The position numbers were made by a program, and so were the translations under genes. A DNA stretch of 16,986 nucleotides from Deltaproteobacteria bacterium (GTDB lineage Bacteria > Desulfobacterota > GWC2-55-46 > JAUVFY01), in assembly GCA_030594025.1 (NCBI GenBank), contig JAUVFY010000010.1:1-16986 (forward strand), given 5' to 3'. Of this stretch, positions 7,354 to 15,287 are shown piece by piece. Under the pieces are notes generated by a model, which searched no databases, was not told the DNA's origin, and saw only the letters and a program-made list of their open reading frames with translations. How positions within the stretch are numbered: the first letter of the stretch is position 1; each line of letters begins with the position of its first letter.

Positions 7354-8447
7354 AATACATAGACGAGTTCAGGAAGAAAGGCCCTGCAAAGGGCATACTT
7401 AAAAAGATCCACGAGATATCCACAAGGCCGGTAAACATCATGGAGATATGCGGGACCCATACGCATACCATATCACGCTACGGGATAAGGTACGCCTTGC
7501 CCGAAACGGTGCGCCTCATATCAGGGCCCGGTTGCCCCGTTTGTGTCACTTCTGCCGGCGATATAAACAGGATAATAGAGTTCAGCAAGAGCGAAAAGGA
7601 CGTCATCATAGCCACCTTCGGGGATATGATGACGGTTCCTGGCACTGACTCGTCTTTTCAGGAAGAGAAGGCCAGGGGAGGGGATATAAGGGTCGTTTAT
7701 TCGCCCCTTAACGCCCTGGGTATGGCAAGTGAGAACCCCGGGAAAGAGGTCGTCCTTGTTGCCGTGGGTTTCGAGACCACGGCTCCAACGGTCGCCGCAA
7801 CCATCGTTAAGGCAGAGGAAGAAGGGCTTGAAAACTTTTCTGTCCTTGCCCTCCATAAGCTCACCCCGCCTGCCATGAGGGCCCTTATGGACTCGGGAGA
7901 GATAGAGGTAAATGGTTTTATCTGCCCCGGCCACGTAACCACGATAATCGGGGCCGGCTCTTACAGCTTTCTTGCCGAGGAATACAACTCCCCCGCCGTT
8001 GTCGCGGGGTTCGAGCCCTTTGACGCCTTGCATGGCATATACATGCTCGTAAAGCAGCTCGAAGAGGGTAAATCGGACATAGAGATCCAGTACAAGAGGG
8101 TCGTAACCTGGGAGGGGAACAGGTTGGCCCAGAGGATAATGGGAGAGGTCTTTGAAGAATGCGCAACCAGCTGGAGGGGTATAGGCGAGATACCCATGAG
8201 CGGGCTCAGGATAAAAAAAGATTTTGCACGGTTCGATGCCGAGGAGAGATTTGAATTCAAAGAGGGGCTCGACAGAGAGCCCGAGGGCTGCGCGTGTGGG
8301 AGCGTTCTCAAGGGTCTTATAAAACCAGACGAATGTTCGCTCTTCGCTGACCCTTGCACGCCGGAGTCCCCGGTGGGCCCGTGCATGGTCTCTAACGAGG
8401 GTACCTGCGCCGCGTACTATAAATACGGAAGGCTTCACACGATATAG
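7350..8447 (+). CDS. hypD: Hydrogenase Fe(CN)2CO assembly protein HypD
   Basis: Scaffold on which the iron with its CN and CO ligands is assembled, together with HypC and HypE. It has 365 aa, the usual length. Conserved redox/iron-binding motifs: MEICGTHTH (Cys34), GPGCPVCVT (Cys62, Cys65), FGDMMTVPGT, GFETTAPT and GFICPGHVT. The C-terminal [4Fe-4S] region is Cys-rich: GCACG, DECSLF, DPCTPES, GPCMVSNEGTCAAYY. It overlaps hypC by 4 nt and is followed 29 nt later by hypE. Confidence 0.96.
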   Translation: MKYIDEFRKKGPAKGILKKIHEISTRPVNIMEICGTHTHTISRYGIRYALPETVRLISGPGCPVCVTSAGDINRIIEFSKSEKDVIIATFGDMMTVPGTDSSFQEEKARGGDIRVVYSPLNALGMASENPGKEVVLVAVGFETTAPTVAATIVKAEEEGLENFSVLALHKLTPPAMRALMDSGEIEVNGFICPGHVTTIIGAGSYSFLAEEYNSPAVVAGFEPFDALHGIYMLVKQLEEGKSDIEIQYKRVVTWEGNRLAQRIMGEVFEECATSWRGIGEIPMSGLRIKKDFARFDAEERFEFKEGLDREPEGCACGSVLKGLIKPDECSLFADPCTPESPVGPCMVSNEGTCAAYYKYGRLHTI

Positions 8448-8476
8448 GCCTTCGGGTGTTATGAAAGGTTTTCTCT

Positions 8477-9508
8477 ATGGGAGATAACTCAGGAAAAAAG
8501 ATACTCCTTGCCCACGGCTCCGGGGGTATACTCAGCCACAGGCTTATTGAGGAGGTCTTCTTAAAGGCCTTCACAGACCCGCTCCTTGCGCCCTTGAACG
8601 ACCAGGCACTTTTCGACCCCCCCAACCCTCCGTCTGTTTCGAAATTCGCCTTTACCACGGACTCCTACGTTGTAAGCCCAATCTTTTTCCCAGGTGGAGA
8701 CATAGGGAAACTTTCCGTATGCGGGACGATAAACGACCTCGCTGTAGGGGGTGCTGAGCCACTTTATATGAGTGCCTCTTTCATCATAGAAGAGGGGACC
8801 GAGCTAAGTGTGCTTGAAAAGGTCGTGGATTCCATGGCCCGCACTGCCAGGGCCGCGGGGGTCAGGATCGTAACCGGTGACACAAAGGTCGTCGAAAGGG
8901 GCAAGGGGGACGGTATATTCATAAATACCGCTGGCATAGGGGTTGTAACCGACGGCATCGAGCTCTCGCCGGCCCGTATAAGCCCGGGTGATAGTGTAAT
9001 AGTCTCCGGCACAATAGGCGACCATGGTATAGCTGTACTGGCACACAGGGAAGGTATCATGATGGACTCTCCTGTTCAAAGCGACTGTGCCCCGCTACAT
9101 GGACTCGTAAAGGACATACTCATAAACGCAGGCGGCGTAAAGGCAATGAGGGACCCCACGAGAGGCGGGCTCGCAACCATATTGAATGAACTCGCTTCCC
9201 AGTCTGGCACCTCTATTTTAGTAAGGGAAGAGGCGATACCGATAAGGGAAGAGGTCCGCGGGGCCTGCGAGATACTCGGCTTTGACCCCCTTTATCTGGC
9301 GAACGAAGGCAAGCTCGTGGCCGTAGTATCCGGGGAGTCGGCCCCCGGGGTTGTAGAAATCATGAAAAAGAACCCCTTTGGCTCGGATGCAGCGCTAATA
9401 GGCACCGTGGCGGAAGAACCTAAGGGGAAAGTACTCCTTGAAACATCCATCGGGAACAGAAGGATAATCGAAAAACTCTCAGGGGAGCAGCTTCCGAGGA
9501 TATGTTAA
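8477..9508 (+). CDS. hypE: Hydrogenase maturation protein HypE (carbamoyl dehydratase)
   Basis: Accepts a carbamoyl group from HypF on its C-terminal cysteine, dehydrates it with ATP to thiocyanate, and donates CN to the iron on HypCD. It has 343 aa, PurM/AIR-synthase fold. N-terminal LAHGSGG glycine-rich motif, DSYVVSP, GTINDLAVGGAEP, TGDTKVV and MRDPTRGGLATILNE are all present. It ends PRIC, so the reactive terminal Cys is intact. The start ATG is preceded by AAAGG. It is the last recognised hyp gene. Confidence 0.96.
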   Translation: MGDNSGKKILLAHGSGGILSHRLIEEVFLKAFTDPLLAPLNDQALFDPPNPPSVSKFAFTTDSYVVSPIFFPGGDIGKLSVCGTINDLAVGGAEPLYMSASFIIEEGTELSVLEKVVDSMARTARAAGVRIVTGDTKVVERGKGDGIFINTAGIGVVTDGIELSPARISPGDSVIVSGTIGDHGIAVLAHREGIMMDSPVQSDCAPLHGLVKDILINAGGVKAMRDPTRGGLATILNELASQSGTSILVREEAIPIREEVRGACEILGFDPLYLANEGKLVAVVSGESAPGVVEIMKKNPFGSDAALIGTVAEEPKGKVLLETSIGNRRIIEKLSGEQLPRIC

Positions 9509-9524
9509 AGGAGGAGACTTATAA

Positions 9525-9776
9525 ATGAAAGTAGCACATTTAGTAGGCTCGGTTTTCTGTTTTGTCATATTCACATTCTTATTCGTTAAGAGGGATACCA
9601 TATTCGACACGAGACACCTCTCTTCACTCGAAACACTCTTTGAACAGTTCGGCATCCACGTTAACATCTTAAAATTTTACTGGCTCGGAGACACGTTGAC
9701 CGTAGTCCTGCTCGCAATACTTTTTGTGTTGGGCTGCCACGAGTTTTACAGGTTCCTTACTGACAAACGGGTGTGA
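9525..9776 (+). CDS. Small two-helix membrane protein of unknown function
   Basis: 83-aa protein I do not recognise. A strong SD (AAAGGAGGAG at 9507-9516, overlapping the hypE stop) precedes the ATG by 8 nt, and only 16 nt separate it from hypE, so it is probably translated as the last gene of the hydrogenase operon. Two hydrophobic segments are visible: residues about 4-21 (VFCFVIFTFLF) and about 54-74 (GDTLTVVLLAILFVLGCHEF). Between them is a soluble loop of about 30 residues with TRHLSSLETLFEQFG. No Cys pair or metal motif is seen. It could be a hydrogenase accessory membrane peptide or an unrelated gene; function is unassigned. Confidence 0.7.
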   Translation: MKVAHLVGSVFCFVIFTFLFVKRDTIFDTRHLSSLETLFEQFGIHVNILKFYWLGDTLTVVLLAILFVLGCHEFYRFLTDKRV

Positions 9777-9841
9777 AAGAATTTTATTTTTTATTTATTG
9801 TTAAAGGCGGCAAGGAGGTCATAACTGTTTTCCCTCTGGTT

Positions 9842-10647
9842 TCACAACCCCTCCAGAAACTCCCCTATGCTCTCCCAGTAGACCTCGTGTGAGTGGATCG
9901 TCGCGTGGTTCTTCCCCTCTACCAGTTTTAGTTCTGACGCACCTCCCCAGGCATCAACTAAGCGCTGTGAGCGCCAGGGAGGGACCAGCTTGTCTTCAGT
10001 TGCAACGAGTGCGAGCATGGGTACGTTAACTGAGGGGACGAGTTTTATAGAATCGAAAGGGTGCCTCAGAAGATAATTGACGGGCACAAAGGGGTATTTT
10101 TCTTTAACTATACCGGCGACGGAATCGTAAGGCGAGACTAGTATTACACCCTTTAAAGGCCTCTCGGTGGCCAGATAAACGGCGACCCCGGTACCCAGGC
10201 TCCTTCCCATCGCTACCACCTTGAGGGCGTCAATGTCCTCTCTTCCTGCCAGGGAATCGTAGATAAAAAGGGCATCCTTGAAGAGCTTTTCCTCAGAAGG
10301 TACACCTTCGCTCAGACCGTAGCCCCTGTAGTTAACGGTTAGAAGCGACCAGCCCTTGAACCCGGGCGTGTCGACCACGGTCCCTGAGACCTCCTCGCCG
10401 TTGCCACCGAAGTATATCAAGAGCGAGGATTTTATCTGCCCGGTATCTTTTGCGAGCCACCCGTGGAGGTTTACTCCGTTCGGGGCCATTAAGTTAATCT
10501 CCTCGATATGTTGGAAGTTCGTTCCAATCTCTGCCCGGAAATCGGAGCCGGCTGGAAGACGATCCACTCCTGCAACAGGTAGAAGGTTATCGAAAGAAAA
10601 ACAGGCAGGCATATGGCAACGCCGAGCGTTATCCTCAGTAAAGACAT
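9842..10647 (-). CDS. Membrane-anchored alpha/beta hydrolase, apparently with a -1 frameshift near 10543
   Basis: Serine hydrolase of the BEM46/YfhR-like alpha/beta family; substrate unknown. The main frame (9842 to about 10545) contains NGVNLHGWL, the nucleophile elbow GRSLG, the acid in ATEDKLVPP and the His in KNHATIHSH, so the catalytic triad is complete. The expected N-terminus lies in another frame upstream: MSLLRITLGVA (ATG at 10647), a transmembrane helix, then QEWIVFQPAP. Joining the frames by a -1 step near 10543 gives FQPAP-DFRAEIGTNF, a natural family sequence, about 268 aa. Alone, the main frame would start at an ATG at 10612 and begin with a non-hydrophobic, non-family segment. 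It is either a real inactivating deletion or a one-base sequence error. It lies downstream of the dehydrogenase gene on the same strand. Confidence 0.8.
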
Positions 10648-10759
10648 GAGCAATGATTTTAAGCTTATGCCCCTCAATTGTTTTACCTTTTGGCAGGGGT
10701 TATAAAATCGGGGATGTAGTGGTAATGGGCCCGGAGGGCCTTCGTTCTAACATCTTATT

Positions 10760-11710
10760 TTAAGCCATCTTAAGGAGCACTTTCAACGCGTCCTTTCTTT
10801 TTGCAAACTCTATTGCCTCCACGCCTTGCTCGATGGGGAAGGTCTTAGTTATAAGCGCCACCACGTCCACAGATTTTTTCTTAAGGGCCTTTATCGCGGG
10901 CTCGAAGGGACCGCACCGCGAGCCGACGACCGTTATCTCGTCAACTACCACACGGTTCAAATCAAGAGCCCCTCTGCCGGCGACCGTGGTCTTTACAACG
11001 ACCGTGCCCCTTGGTTTTGTAATGCTTACAGCTGAATTAAAACCTTCAGGGGAACCGGTGCAGTCGACCGCGAGGTCGAAAGCCCTCTCTAAGATTTCTC
11101 CCAGCCTTGTCTCTATTCCTCTTTCCTCGAGTATCTTTAACTTTTCCGGGTGCCTTCCCACGCATACGAGGTTACAACCGGTGAGGCTCAAGGCCTGTGC
11201 CACGAGTAGCCCTAACCTACCGTCACCCAGTATACAGACGCTCTCGTTAGGGCCGATATCCACCTGCCTGGTTATCTCGAATGCCGCTGCCAGGGGCTCT
11301 GTGAAGACAGCCTCCTCGTCGGAGAGGGCGTCCGGGACCGTATGGAGATTTTTTTGAGGCAGTGCCAGGAAATCGGCAAATGAGCCGTTCCTTCCATGTA
11401 TGCCCAGGACCGTTCTTTCAGGGCAGTGCTCCTCGATACCGGCCCTGCACCAGGAGCATTCACCGCAACCCGTGTTTATTTCCCCTACGACCCTTTTGCC
11501 CATGAGTCTTTTATCTTCGGCCCTCTCGACTGTTCCCACGAACTCGTGTCCCGGCACGCCGCGAAAACCCATGTAGCCCTTGGTTATCTCAATATCTGTT
11601 GCACAGATGCCCGAAAGATGGACCCTTACGAGCGCCTCGCCTGCTTTTACTTCCGGCACCGGGTAGTCGGCCCTGACCCGTAGTTTTCCGTCAAAGACTA
11701 TCGCTCGCAT
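10760..11710 (-). CDS. Zinc-dependent medium-chain alcohol dehydrogenase
   Basis: NAD(P)-dependent dehydrogenase of the MDR superfamily (threonine/sorbitol dehydrogenase-like); substrate not predictable. It has 316 aa, slightly shorter than the usual 340-350. Catalytic zinc ligands: Cys36 (GICATD) and His55-Glu56 (PGHEFVG). The structural zinc site is Cys82, 85, 88 and 96 (CGECSWC..C). The Rossmann fold shows GDGRLGLLVAQAL; a cofactor-loop GRHPEKL follows, with Arg-His favouring no clear conclusion on NAD versus NADP. Start ATG at 11710 gives MRAIVFDGK, normal for the family. It is transcribed away from surE and toward the hydrolase. Confidence 0.92.
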   Translation of the reverse strand: MRAIVFDGKLRVRADYPVPEVKAGEALVRVHLSGICATDIEITKGYMGFRGVPGHEFVGTVERAEDKRLMGKRVVGEINTGCGECSWCRAGIEEHCPERTVLGIHGRNGSFADFLALPQKNLHTVPDALSDEEAVFTEPLAAAFEITRQVDIGPNESVCILGDGRLGLLVAQALSLTGCNLVCVGRHPEKLKILEERGIETRLGEILERAFDLAVDCTGSPEGFNSAVSITKPRGTVVVKTTVAGRGALDLNRVVVDEITVVGSRCGPFEPAIKALKKKSVDVVALITKTFPIEQGVEAIEFAKRKDALKVLLKMA

Positions 11711-11868
11711 AGCTGATTAGCGGTCTCCCGGAGCTGATATTTTCTCGAAGGATAGCAAGAATTCATTCATTTTTTATCATTTTGGGGCTATCGAGTAAAG
11801 TAAAAGCCGGCCGCTGCCGGGTGGTTCAGTCTGTTACCACTTAAGGAGAAAGGGGAAAAGGAATTCGG

Positions 11869-11896
11869 TTGATTTGCCCCTTGGTTTTATTATATC
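11869..11896 (+). promoter_or_regulatory. Candidate promoter of the surE operon
   Basis: TTGATT (11869-11874), 16-nt spacer, TATATC (11891-11896), in the 253-bp gap between the divergent dehydrogenase and surE. It is a moderate match only. A CCGGC-CGCT-GCCGG stem at 11807-11820 also lies in the gap but has no T-tract. Confidence 0.3.
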
Positions 11897-11963
11897 CTAA
11901 AATGAGCTAATGGGTTGATATTACACCATCCCGTGTATGTCCGAGACCCCGCCCCAGGATAGG

Positions 11964-12722
11964 ATGAAAAAGCCGAAAGATATCATTCTCATTTCAAACG
12001 ACGACGGAATACGCTCCGAGGGCATTAAGAGCCTTGCCAAGGCGCTAAAAAAACTGGGGGAGGTATATGTCGTTGCCCCTGACAGGGAAAGGAGCGCGGC
12101 GAGCCATTCCCTAACGCTTCACAGGCCTCTAAGGGTCGAGAAGGTAGGACCCCGCCAGTATGCGGTAGACGGCACCCCCACCGACTGTATCTCCCTTGCA
12201 GTAAACAGAATACTTCCCAGGAGACCCTCGATAGTGGTATCCGGCATAAACCAGGGCTGGAACCTCGGCGAAGACATCTCTTATTCTGGAACCGTATCCG
12301 CGGCTATGGAAGGCACGTTACTGGGCATACCCTCGATAGCCATATCCCTTGCAGGAAAGGAAAGATTCAATTTCAAGGATGCCGCGGACTTCGCCGTAAG
12401 GCTTACGAGGAGGACACTCAAGAGAGGGCTCCCGAAGGATACTCTTCTGAACGTGAACGTGCCCCAGATGCCCAGGGCGAAGAAGATAAAGGGTTACAGG
12501 GTCACGAGGCAAGGGAAACGTATCTTTGACGACGTAATCGTGGAGAAGGTTGACCCCAGGGGCAAGAAGTATTACTGGATAGGAGGCGACATGGTCAAGT
12601 GGGAAGGGGGGAGTGATACGGACTTCCACGCCATATCCAAAGGCTACATATCCATTACACCCGTGCACCTGGACATGACGAATTACCTTTCCATGAACGA
12701 GATCAAGGATTGGAGGTTTTAG
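11964..12722 (+). CDS. surE: 5'/3'-nucleotidase SurE
   Basis: Metal-dependent phosphatase acting on nucleoside monophosphates, associated with stationary-phase survival. It has 252 aa from ATG 11964. Motifs: ILISNDDGI (metal ligands Asp13, Asp14), APDRERSAASHS (Ser44), DGTPTDCISLAV, and VVSGINQGWNLGEDISYSGTVSAAMEG with the metal-binding Asn. I chose ATG 11964 because AGGA occurs 6 nt upstream and the family begins close to NDDG. An in-frame ATG at 11937 adds nine residues but has no SD. It heads the surE-pcm-yqaA-nlpD-rpoS cluster. Confidence 0.95.
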   Translation: MKKPKDIILISNDDGIRSEGIKSLAKALKKLGEVYVVAPDRERSAASHSLTLHRPLRVEKVGPRQYAVDGTPTDCISLAVNRILPRRPSIVVSGINQGWNLGEDISYSGTVSAAMEGTLLGIPSIAISLAGKERFNFKDAADFAVRLTRRTLKRGLPKDTLLNVNVPQMPRAKKIKGYRVTRQGKRIFDDVIVEKVDPRGKKYYWIGGDMVKWEGGSDTDFHAISKGYISITPVHLDMTNYLSMNEIKDWRF

Positions 12723-12770
12723 CCCCTGAAGCGCAAGGTAAAGGACATATACGAGCGGGCCCGGAGAAAC

Positions 12771-13391
12771 ATGGTGGACACGCAGCTTATCCCCAGGGGG
12801 ATAAAACAAAAAGAGGTCCTCGATGCCATGAGAACGATCCCCAGGCACCTTTTTGTGGAAGAGGGGCTCTGGGCCCAAGCCTACAGCGACTATCCGCTGC
12901 CCATAGGACATGGGCAGACCATCTCCCAGCCCTTCATGGTTGCCTTCATGACCGAGGCCATGGAGCTTACAGGTACGGAGAAGGTCCTGGAGATAGGCGT
13001 TGGCTCAGGCTACCAGGCCGCCATTGTTTCACTTCTCGCTTCCAGGGTCTTCACCATAGAAAGGAAACCGGCCCTTGCTGCAAAGGCAAGAAAGGTGCTC
13101 GACGGCCTCCACTTATCGAACGTTCAGATAAGGATAGGCGACGGGACCATGGGATGGCCCGAAGAGGCACCTTTCGATGCCGTTATTGTAACGGCGGCAG
13201 CGCCCGAGGTACCTAAGGCATATATAGACCAGCTTAAAGACGGTGGAAGGCTCGTAATTCCAGTGGGAGGGGAGTTTTTGCAGGAGCTTGTAAGGATAAG
13301 GAGAAAGGGCGGCACCACGGTAACCGAAGACCTTGGCGGTTGCAAGTTCGTAAAACTCGTGGGCAGACACGGCTGGGAGGAAGGTGCATAG
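12771..13391 (+). CDS. pcm: Protein-L-isoaspartate O-methyltransferase (start may be CTG 12726)
   Basis: Repairs isomerised Asp/Asn residues in aged proteins using SAM. 206 aa from ATG 12771. Motifs: [20 protein letters not shown], the SAM-binding [38 protein letters not shown], and LVIPVG near the end. The frame is open upstream to 12723 and encodes [15 protein letters not shown], which resembles the N-terminus of many homologues. A GGAGG at 12712-12716 lies 9 nt before CTG 12726, whereas ATG 12771 has only a close GGAG 4 nt away. The true start may therefore be the CTG, overlapping the end of the surE transcript without a gap. The family call is secure; the start is not. Confidence 0.94.
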   Translation: MVDTQLIPRGIKQKEVLDAMRTIPRHLFVEEGLWAQAYSDYPLPIGHGQTISQPFMVAFMTEAMELTGTEKVLEIGVGSGYQAAIVSLLASRVFTIERKPALAAKARKVLDGLHLSNVQIRIGDGTMGWPEEAPFDAVIVTAAAPEVPKAYIDQLKDGGRLVIPVGGEFLQELVRIRRKGGTTVTEDLGGCKFVKLVGRHGWEEGA

Positions 13392-13975
13392 TGGTACGGC
13401 GGCTCTATAACTGGGTTTTGAGCTGGGCCCACACACCTTACGCCATACCGGCCCTTTTCCTGCTTGCCTTCTCCGAGTCTTCCTTTTTCCCGATCCCCCC
13501 CGACGTACTTATCATCGCCCTTGCCATATCTTTGCCCAAAAGGGGTTTTTACTATGCCTTTGTATCGTCGGTGGGTTCGGTCCTCGGCGGGGCTTTCGGC
13601 TACCTCATCGGCCTTTACTTCATGGAGGCCGTTGGCTACAATATCATAAGCTTTTACGGCCTTACAGACAGCTTCTTTCACATCCAGCAACTCTACAGGC
13701 AGTATGACGCCATTGCCGTGGGGATCGCGGGTTTCACGCCCATTCCTTACAAGGTCTTTACTATCGCGGCGGGTGCCTTTGAGATAAACTTCTGGGTATT
13801 CGTCCTGGCCTCCCTGGTGAGCAGGTCGGCCCGGTTCTTTCTCCTGGGTGGGATAATATATTTTTACGGTGAGGGCATTAGGGAGTTTATAGACAGGTAT
13901 TTTAATATACTCACTATTATATTTACCGTTTTCCTTGTTCTTGGGTTCGTGCTCATAGGTCTGTTTTTGGGTTGA
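13391..13975 (+). CDS. yqaA: YqaA-family integral membrane protein (VTT/SNARE-associated domain)
   Basis: Inner-membrane protein of the YqaA branch of the DedA/VTT superfamily, possibly a lipid or solute transporter; the molecular role is not established. 194 aa from GTG 13391, which overlaps the pcm stop by one base (TAGTG) and has GGAGGAAGG upstream. Motifs: SSFFPIPPDVLIIALA, GGAFGYLIG and GFTPIPYKVFTIAAGAF, with about four to five hydrophobic segments, the last (residues about 172-194) at the C-terminus. An upstream in-frame start at 13340 would add 17 residues translating the pcm end and is not favoured. YqaA homologues next to surE/pcm occur in other Gram-negative genomes. Confidence 0.88.
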   Translation: MVRRLYNWVLSWAHTPYAIPALFLLAFSESSFFPIPPDVLIIALAISLPKRGFYYAFVSSVGSVLGGAFGYLIGLYFMEAVGYNIISFYGLTDSFFHIQQLYRQYDAIAVGIAGFTPIPYKVFTIAAGAFEINFWVFVLASLVSRSARFFLLGGIIYFYGEGIREFIDRYFNILTIIFTVFLVLGFVLIGLFLG

Positions 13976-14478
13976 ATCCGGTTGCCCGCGGGTGTTCGGA
14001 GGGCTTTCTTGTCGATACCGAGGTGAATAATAAAATTTTAATAGGTGTCGTTGGTAGCGGCGAGGCCGACACGACCAACGACAGCCTCGCCGAGGAGGTA
14101 GGGGGCCATATCGCCAGCAGGGGAGGTGTGCTCGTAAACGGCGGGCTCGGCGGTGTGATGCTCGCATCCGCAAGGGGCTCGAAACAGGCCGGGGGACTTA
14201 CCATAGGGATACTCCCTGGCCCCGATACAAAGGATGCCAACCCGTATATAGATATCCCGATACCCGCCGGCATGGGTGAGATGAGGAACGCTCTCATCGT
14301 ACGGGCCTCAAGGGGGCTTATAGCCGTCGGTGGCGGTTACGGCACACTCTCGGAGATAGCCCTGGCTCTGAAGACAGGAAAGCCGGTCGTGGGCATTAAT
14401 TCATGGCAGGTCTCCGAAGAGATAATTCAGGCAAAAGACCCCGCCCATGCGGTGGAGCTTATTTTTAAAGACATATGA
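13972..14478 (+). CDS. LOG-like nucleotide-binding protein (TIGR00725 family)
   Basis: Rossmann-like SLOG-superfamily protein; related LOG proteins are cytokinin-type phosphoribohydrolases, but this subfamily (TIGR00725) has no settled function. 168 aa from TTG 13972, which overlaps the yqaA stop (TTGA). Motifs: ILIGVVGSG at the N-terminus, GGVLVNGGLGGVMLAS, ILPGPD, GMGEMRNALIVRAS and the substrate-site GGGYGTLSEIALAL. An alternative start is GTG 14023 (VNNKILIGVVG), closer to the conserved domain; neither has a clear SD, so the first 17 residues are uncertain. The end overlaps the next gene as ATGA. Confidence 0.85.
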   Translation: MNPVARGCSEGFLVDTEVNNKILIGVVGSGEADTTNDSLAEEVGGHIASRGGVLVNGGLGGVMLASARGSKQAGGLTIGILPGPDTKDANPYIDIPIPAGMGEMRNALIVRASRGLIAVGGGYGTLSEIALALKTGKPVVGINSWQVSEEIIQAKDPAHAVELIFKDI

Positions 14479-15170
14479 ACGGCCACAGTCGGCAGCCATT
14501 GGCTGCAATAGTCCTTCTCATTCTGTTTTCCGGTTGCGTTGCGACCAGGGGTGTCTATCACACCGTTGAAAAAGGCCAGACCATGTGGAGGATATGCTGG
14601 ACATACGGTGTGGACATGGGCTACGTTGCCAGGGTTAACAGGATCAATGACCCCTCCAGGATAAAGGTGGGTCAGAAGGTATTCATCCCCGGGGCTAAAA
14701 GCATCCGAACGGTGCTTCCATACGCCCCACCGCAACCTAAACACGTTTATGCAAAAAAGAAAGGACCCACCAAAAAACCGTTAAAAGTCAAAATTAAAAA
14801 AGGTACCTTCACATGGCCTGTAAAAGGCAAAGTGGTCTCAAAGTTCGGCATGAGGGGCGGTTCCGTTCATGACGGGATTGATATAGCTGCGCCACGCGGC
14901 ACGCACGTAAGGGCCGCAGCCGACGGAGAGGTGGTCTTCTCGGAAGGCTCTATGAGGGGCTACGGGAGAGTCATTATTATTAAACACCCGGGCAACATCT
15001 ACACCGTGTACGCCCACAACGAGGCAAACCTGGTTAAAGCGGGTGAGAAGGTCAAAAAGGGCAATGCCATCGCCAGGGTCGGAAACACAGGTAACGCCAC
15101 GGGCTACCACCTCCACTTCGAGTTAAGGGACGGGGGGAAACCCGAGGACCCACTTTTTTTCTTGCCTTAG
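14475..15170 (+). CDS. nlpD: NlpD-like LysM/M23 lipoprotein
   Basis: Predicted envelope lipoprotein that binds and cleaves or regulates cleavage of peptidoglycan. 231 aa. Signal with lipobox-like LFSGC (lipidated Cys21). LysM domain about 28-73 (YHTVEKGQTMWRIC..KVGQKVFIPG). A Lys/Pro-rich linker (about 82-110) follows. M23/LytM domain about 111-231, with zinc ligands His132 and Asp136 (HDGID), His181 (YAH) and His212/His214 (YHLHFEL). All the catalytic residues appear present, unlike E. coli NlpD, which is degenerate. It lies directly before the sigma factor gene, as nlpD precedes rpoS elsewhere. Start ATG overlaps the previous stop by 3 nt (ATGA). Confidence 0.9.
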   Translation: MNGHSRQPLAAIVLLILFSGCVATRGVYHTVEKGQTMWRICWTYGVDMGYVARVNRINDPSRIKVGQKVFIPGAKSIRTVLPYAPPQPKHVYAKKKGPTKKPLKVKIKKGTFTWPVKGKVVSKFGMRGGSVHDGIDIAAPRGTHVRAAADGEVVFSEGSMRGYGRVIIIKHPGNIYTVYAHNEANLVKAGEKVKKGNAIARVGNTGNATGYHLHFELRDGGKPEDPLFFLP

Positions 15171-15191
15171 AATGATTTTTTATAGTATAAT
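15162..15191 (+). promoter_or_regulatory. Candidate upstream promoter of the sigma factor gene
   Basis: TTGCCT (15162-15167), 18-nt spacer, TATAAT (15186-15191). The -10 is a perfect consensus match; the -35 lies in the last codons of nlpD. It partly overlaps the first copy of a tandem repeat. Confidence 0.4.
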
Positions 15192-15204
15192 TTTTATAGT
15201 ATAA
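15177..15204 (+). repeat. Perfect 14-bp tandem repeat, two copies
   Basis: TTTTTATAGTATAA occurs at 15177-15190 and directly again at 15191-15204. Each copy contains TATAGTATAA, resembling a -10 element, in the nlpD-rpoS gap. It may be duplicated promoter sequence, a protein-binding site, or a chance slippage repeat. Confidence 0.7.
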
Positions 15205-15211
15205 ATAGATA

Positions 15212-15240
15212 TTGACATGCTCTCCGGAACACCTTTACTA
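15212..15240 (+). promoter_or_regulatory. Candidate proximal promoter of the sigma factor gene
   Basis: Consensus -35 TTGACA (15212-15217) with a weak -10, TTTACT (15234-15239, 16-nt spacer). Downstream, CTAATTAAA is repeated at 15238-15246 and 15263-15271. SD AGGGGG (15276-15281) sits 6 nt before ATG 15288. Confidence 0.45.
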
Positions 15241-15287
15241 ATTAAATCCCCGGATAATCCGCCTAATTAAAAATCAGGGGGTACTTT

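Noticed and set aside
7521..8438. Antisense open frame of about 305 codons opposite hypD
   Set aside because: Shadow of hypD; no family features, and hypD is fully conserved on the other strand.
10721..10736. GGCCC-GGA-GGGCC stem between the dehydrogenase and hydrolase genes as a terminator
   Set aside because: No T-tract on either strand and only a 5-bp stem with a 3-nt loop.
13124..14173. Antisense open frame of about 349 codons across pcm, yqaA and the LOG-like gene
   Set aside because: It spans three well-supported overlapping genes and its translation is low-complexity and unlike any family I know.
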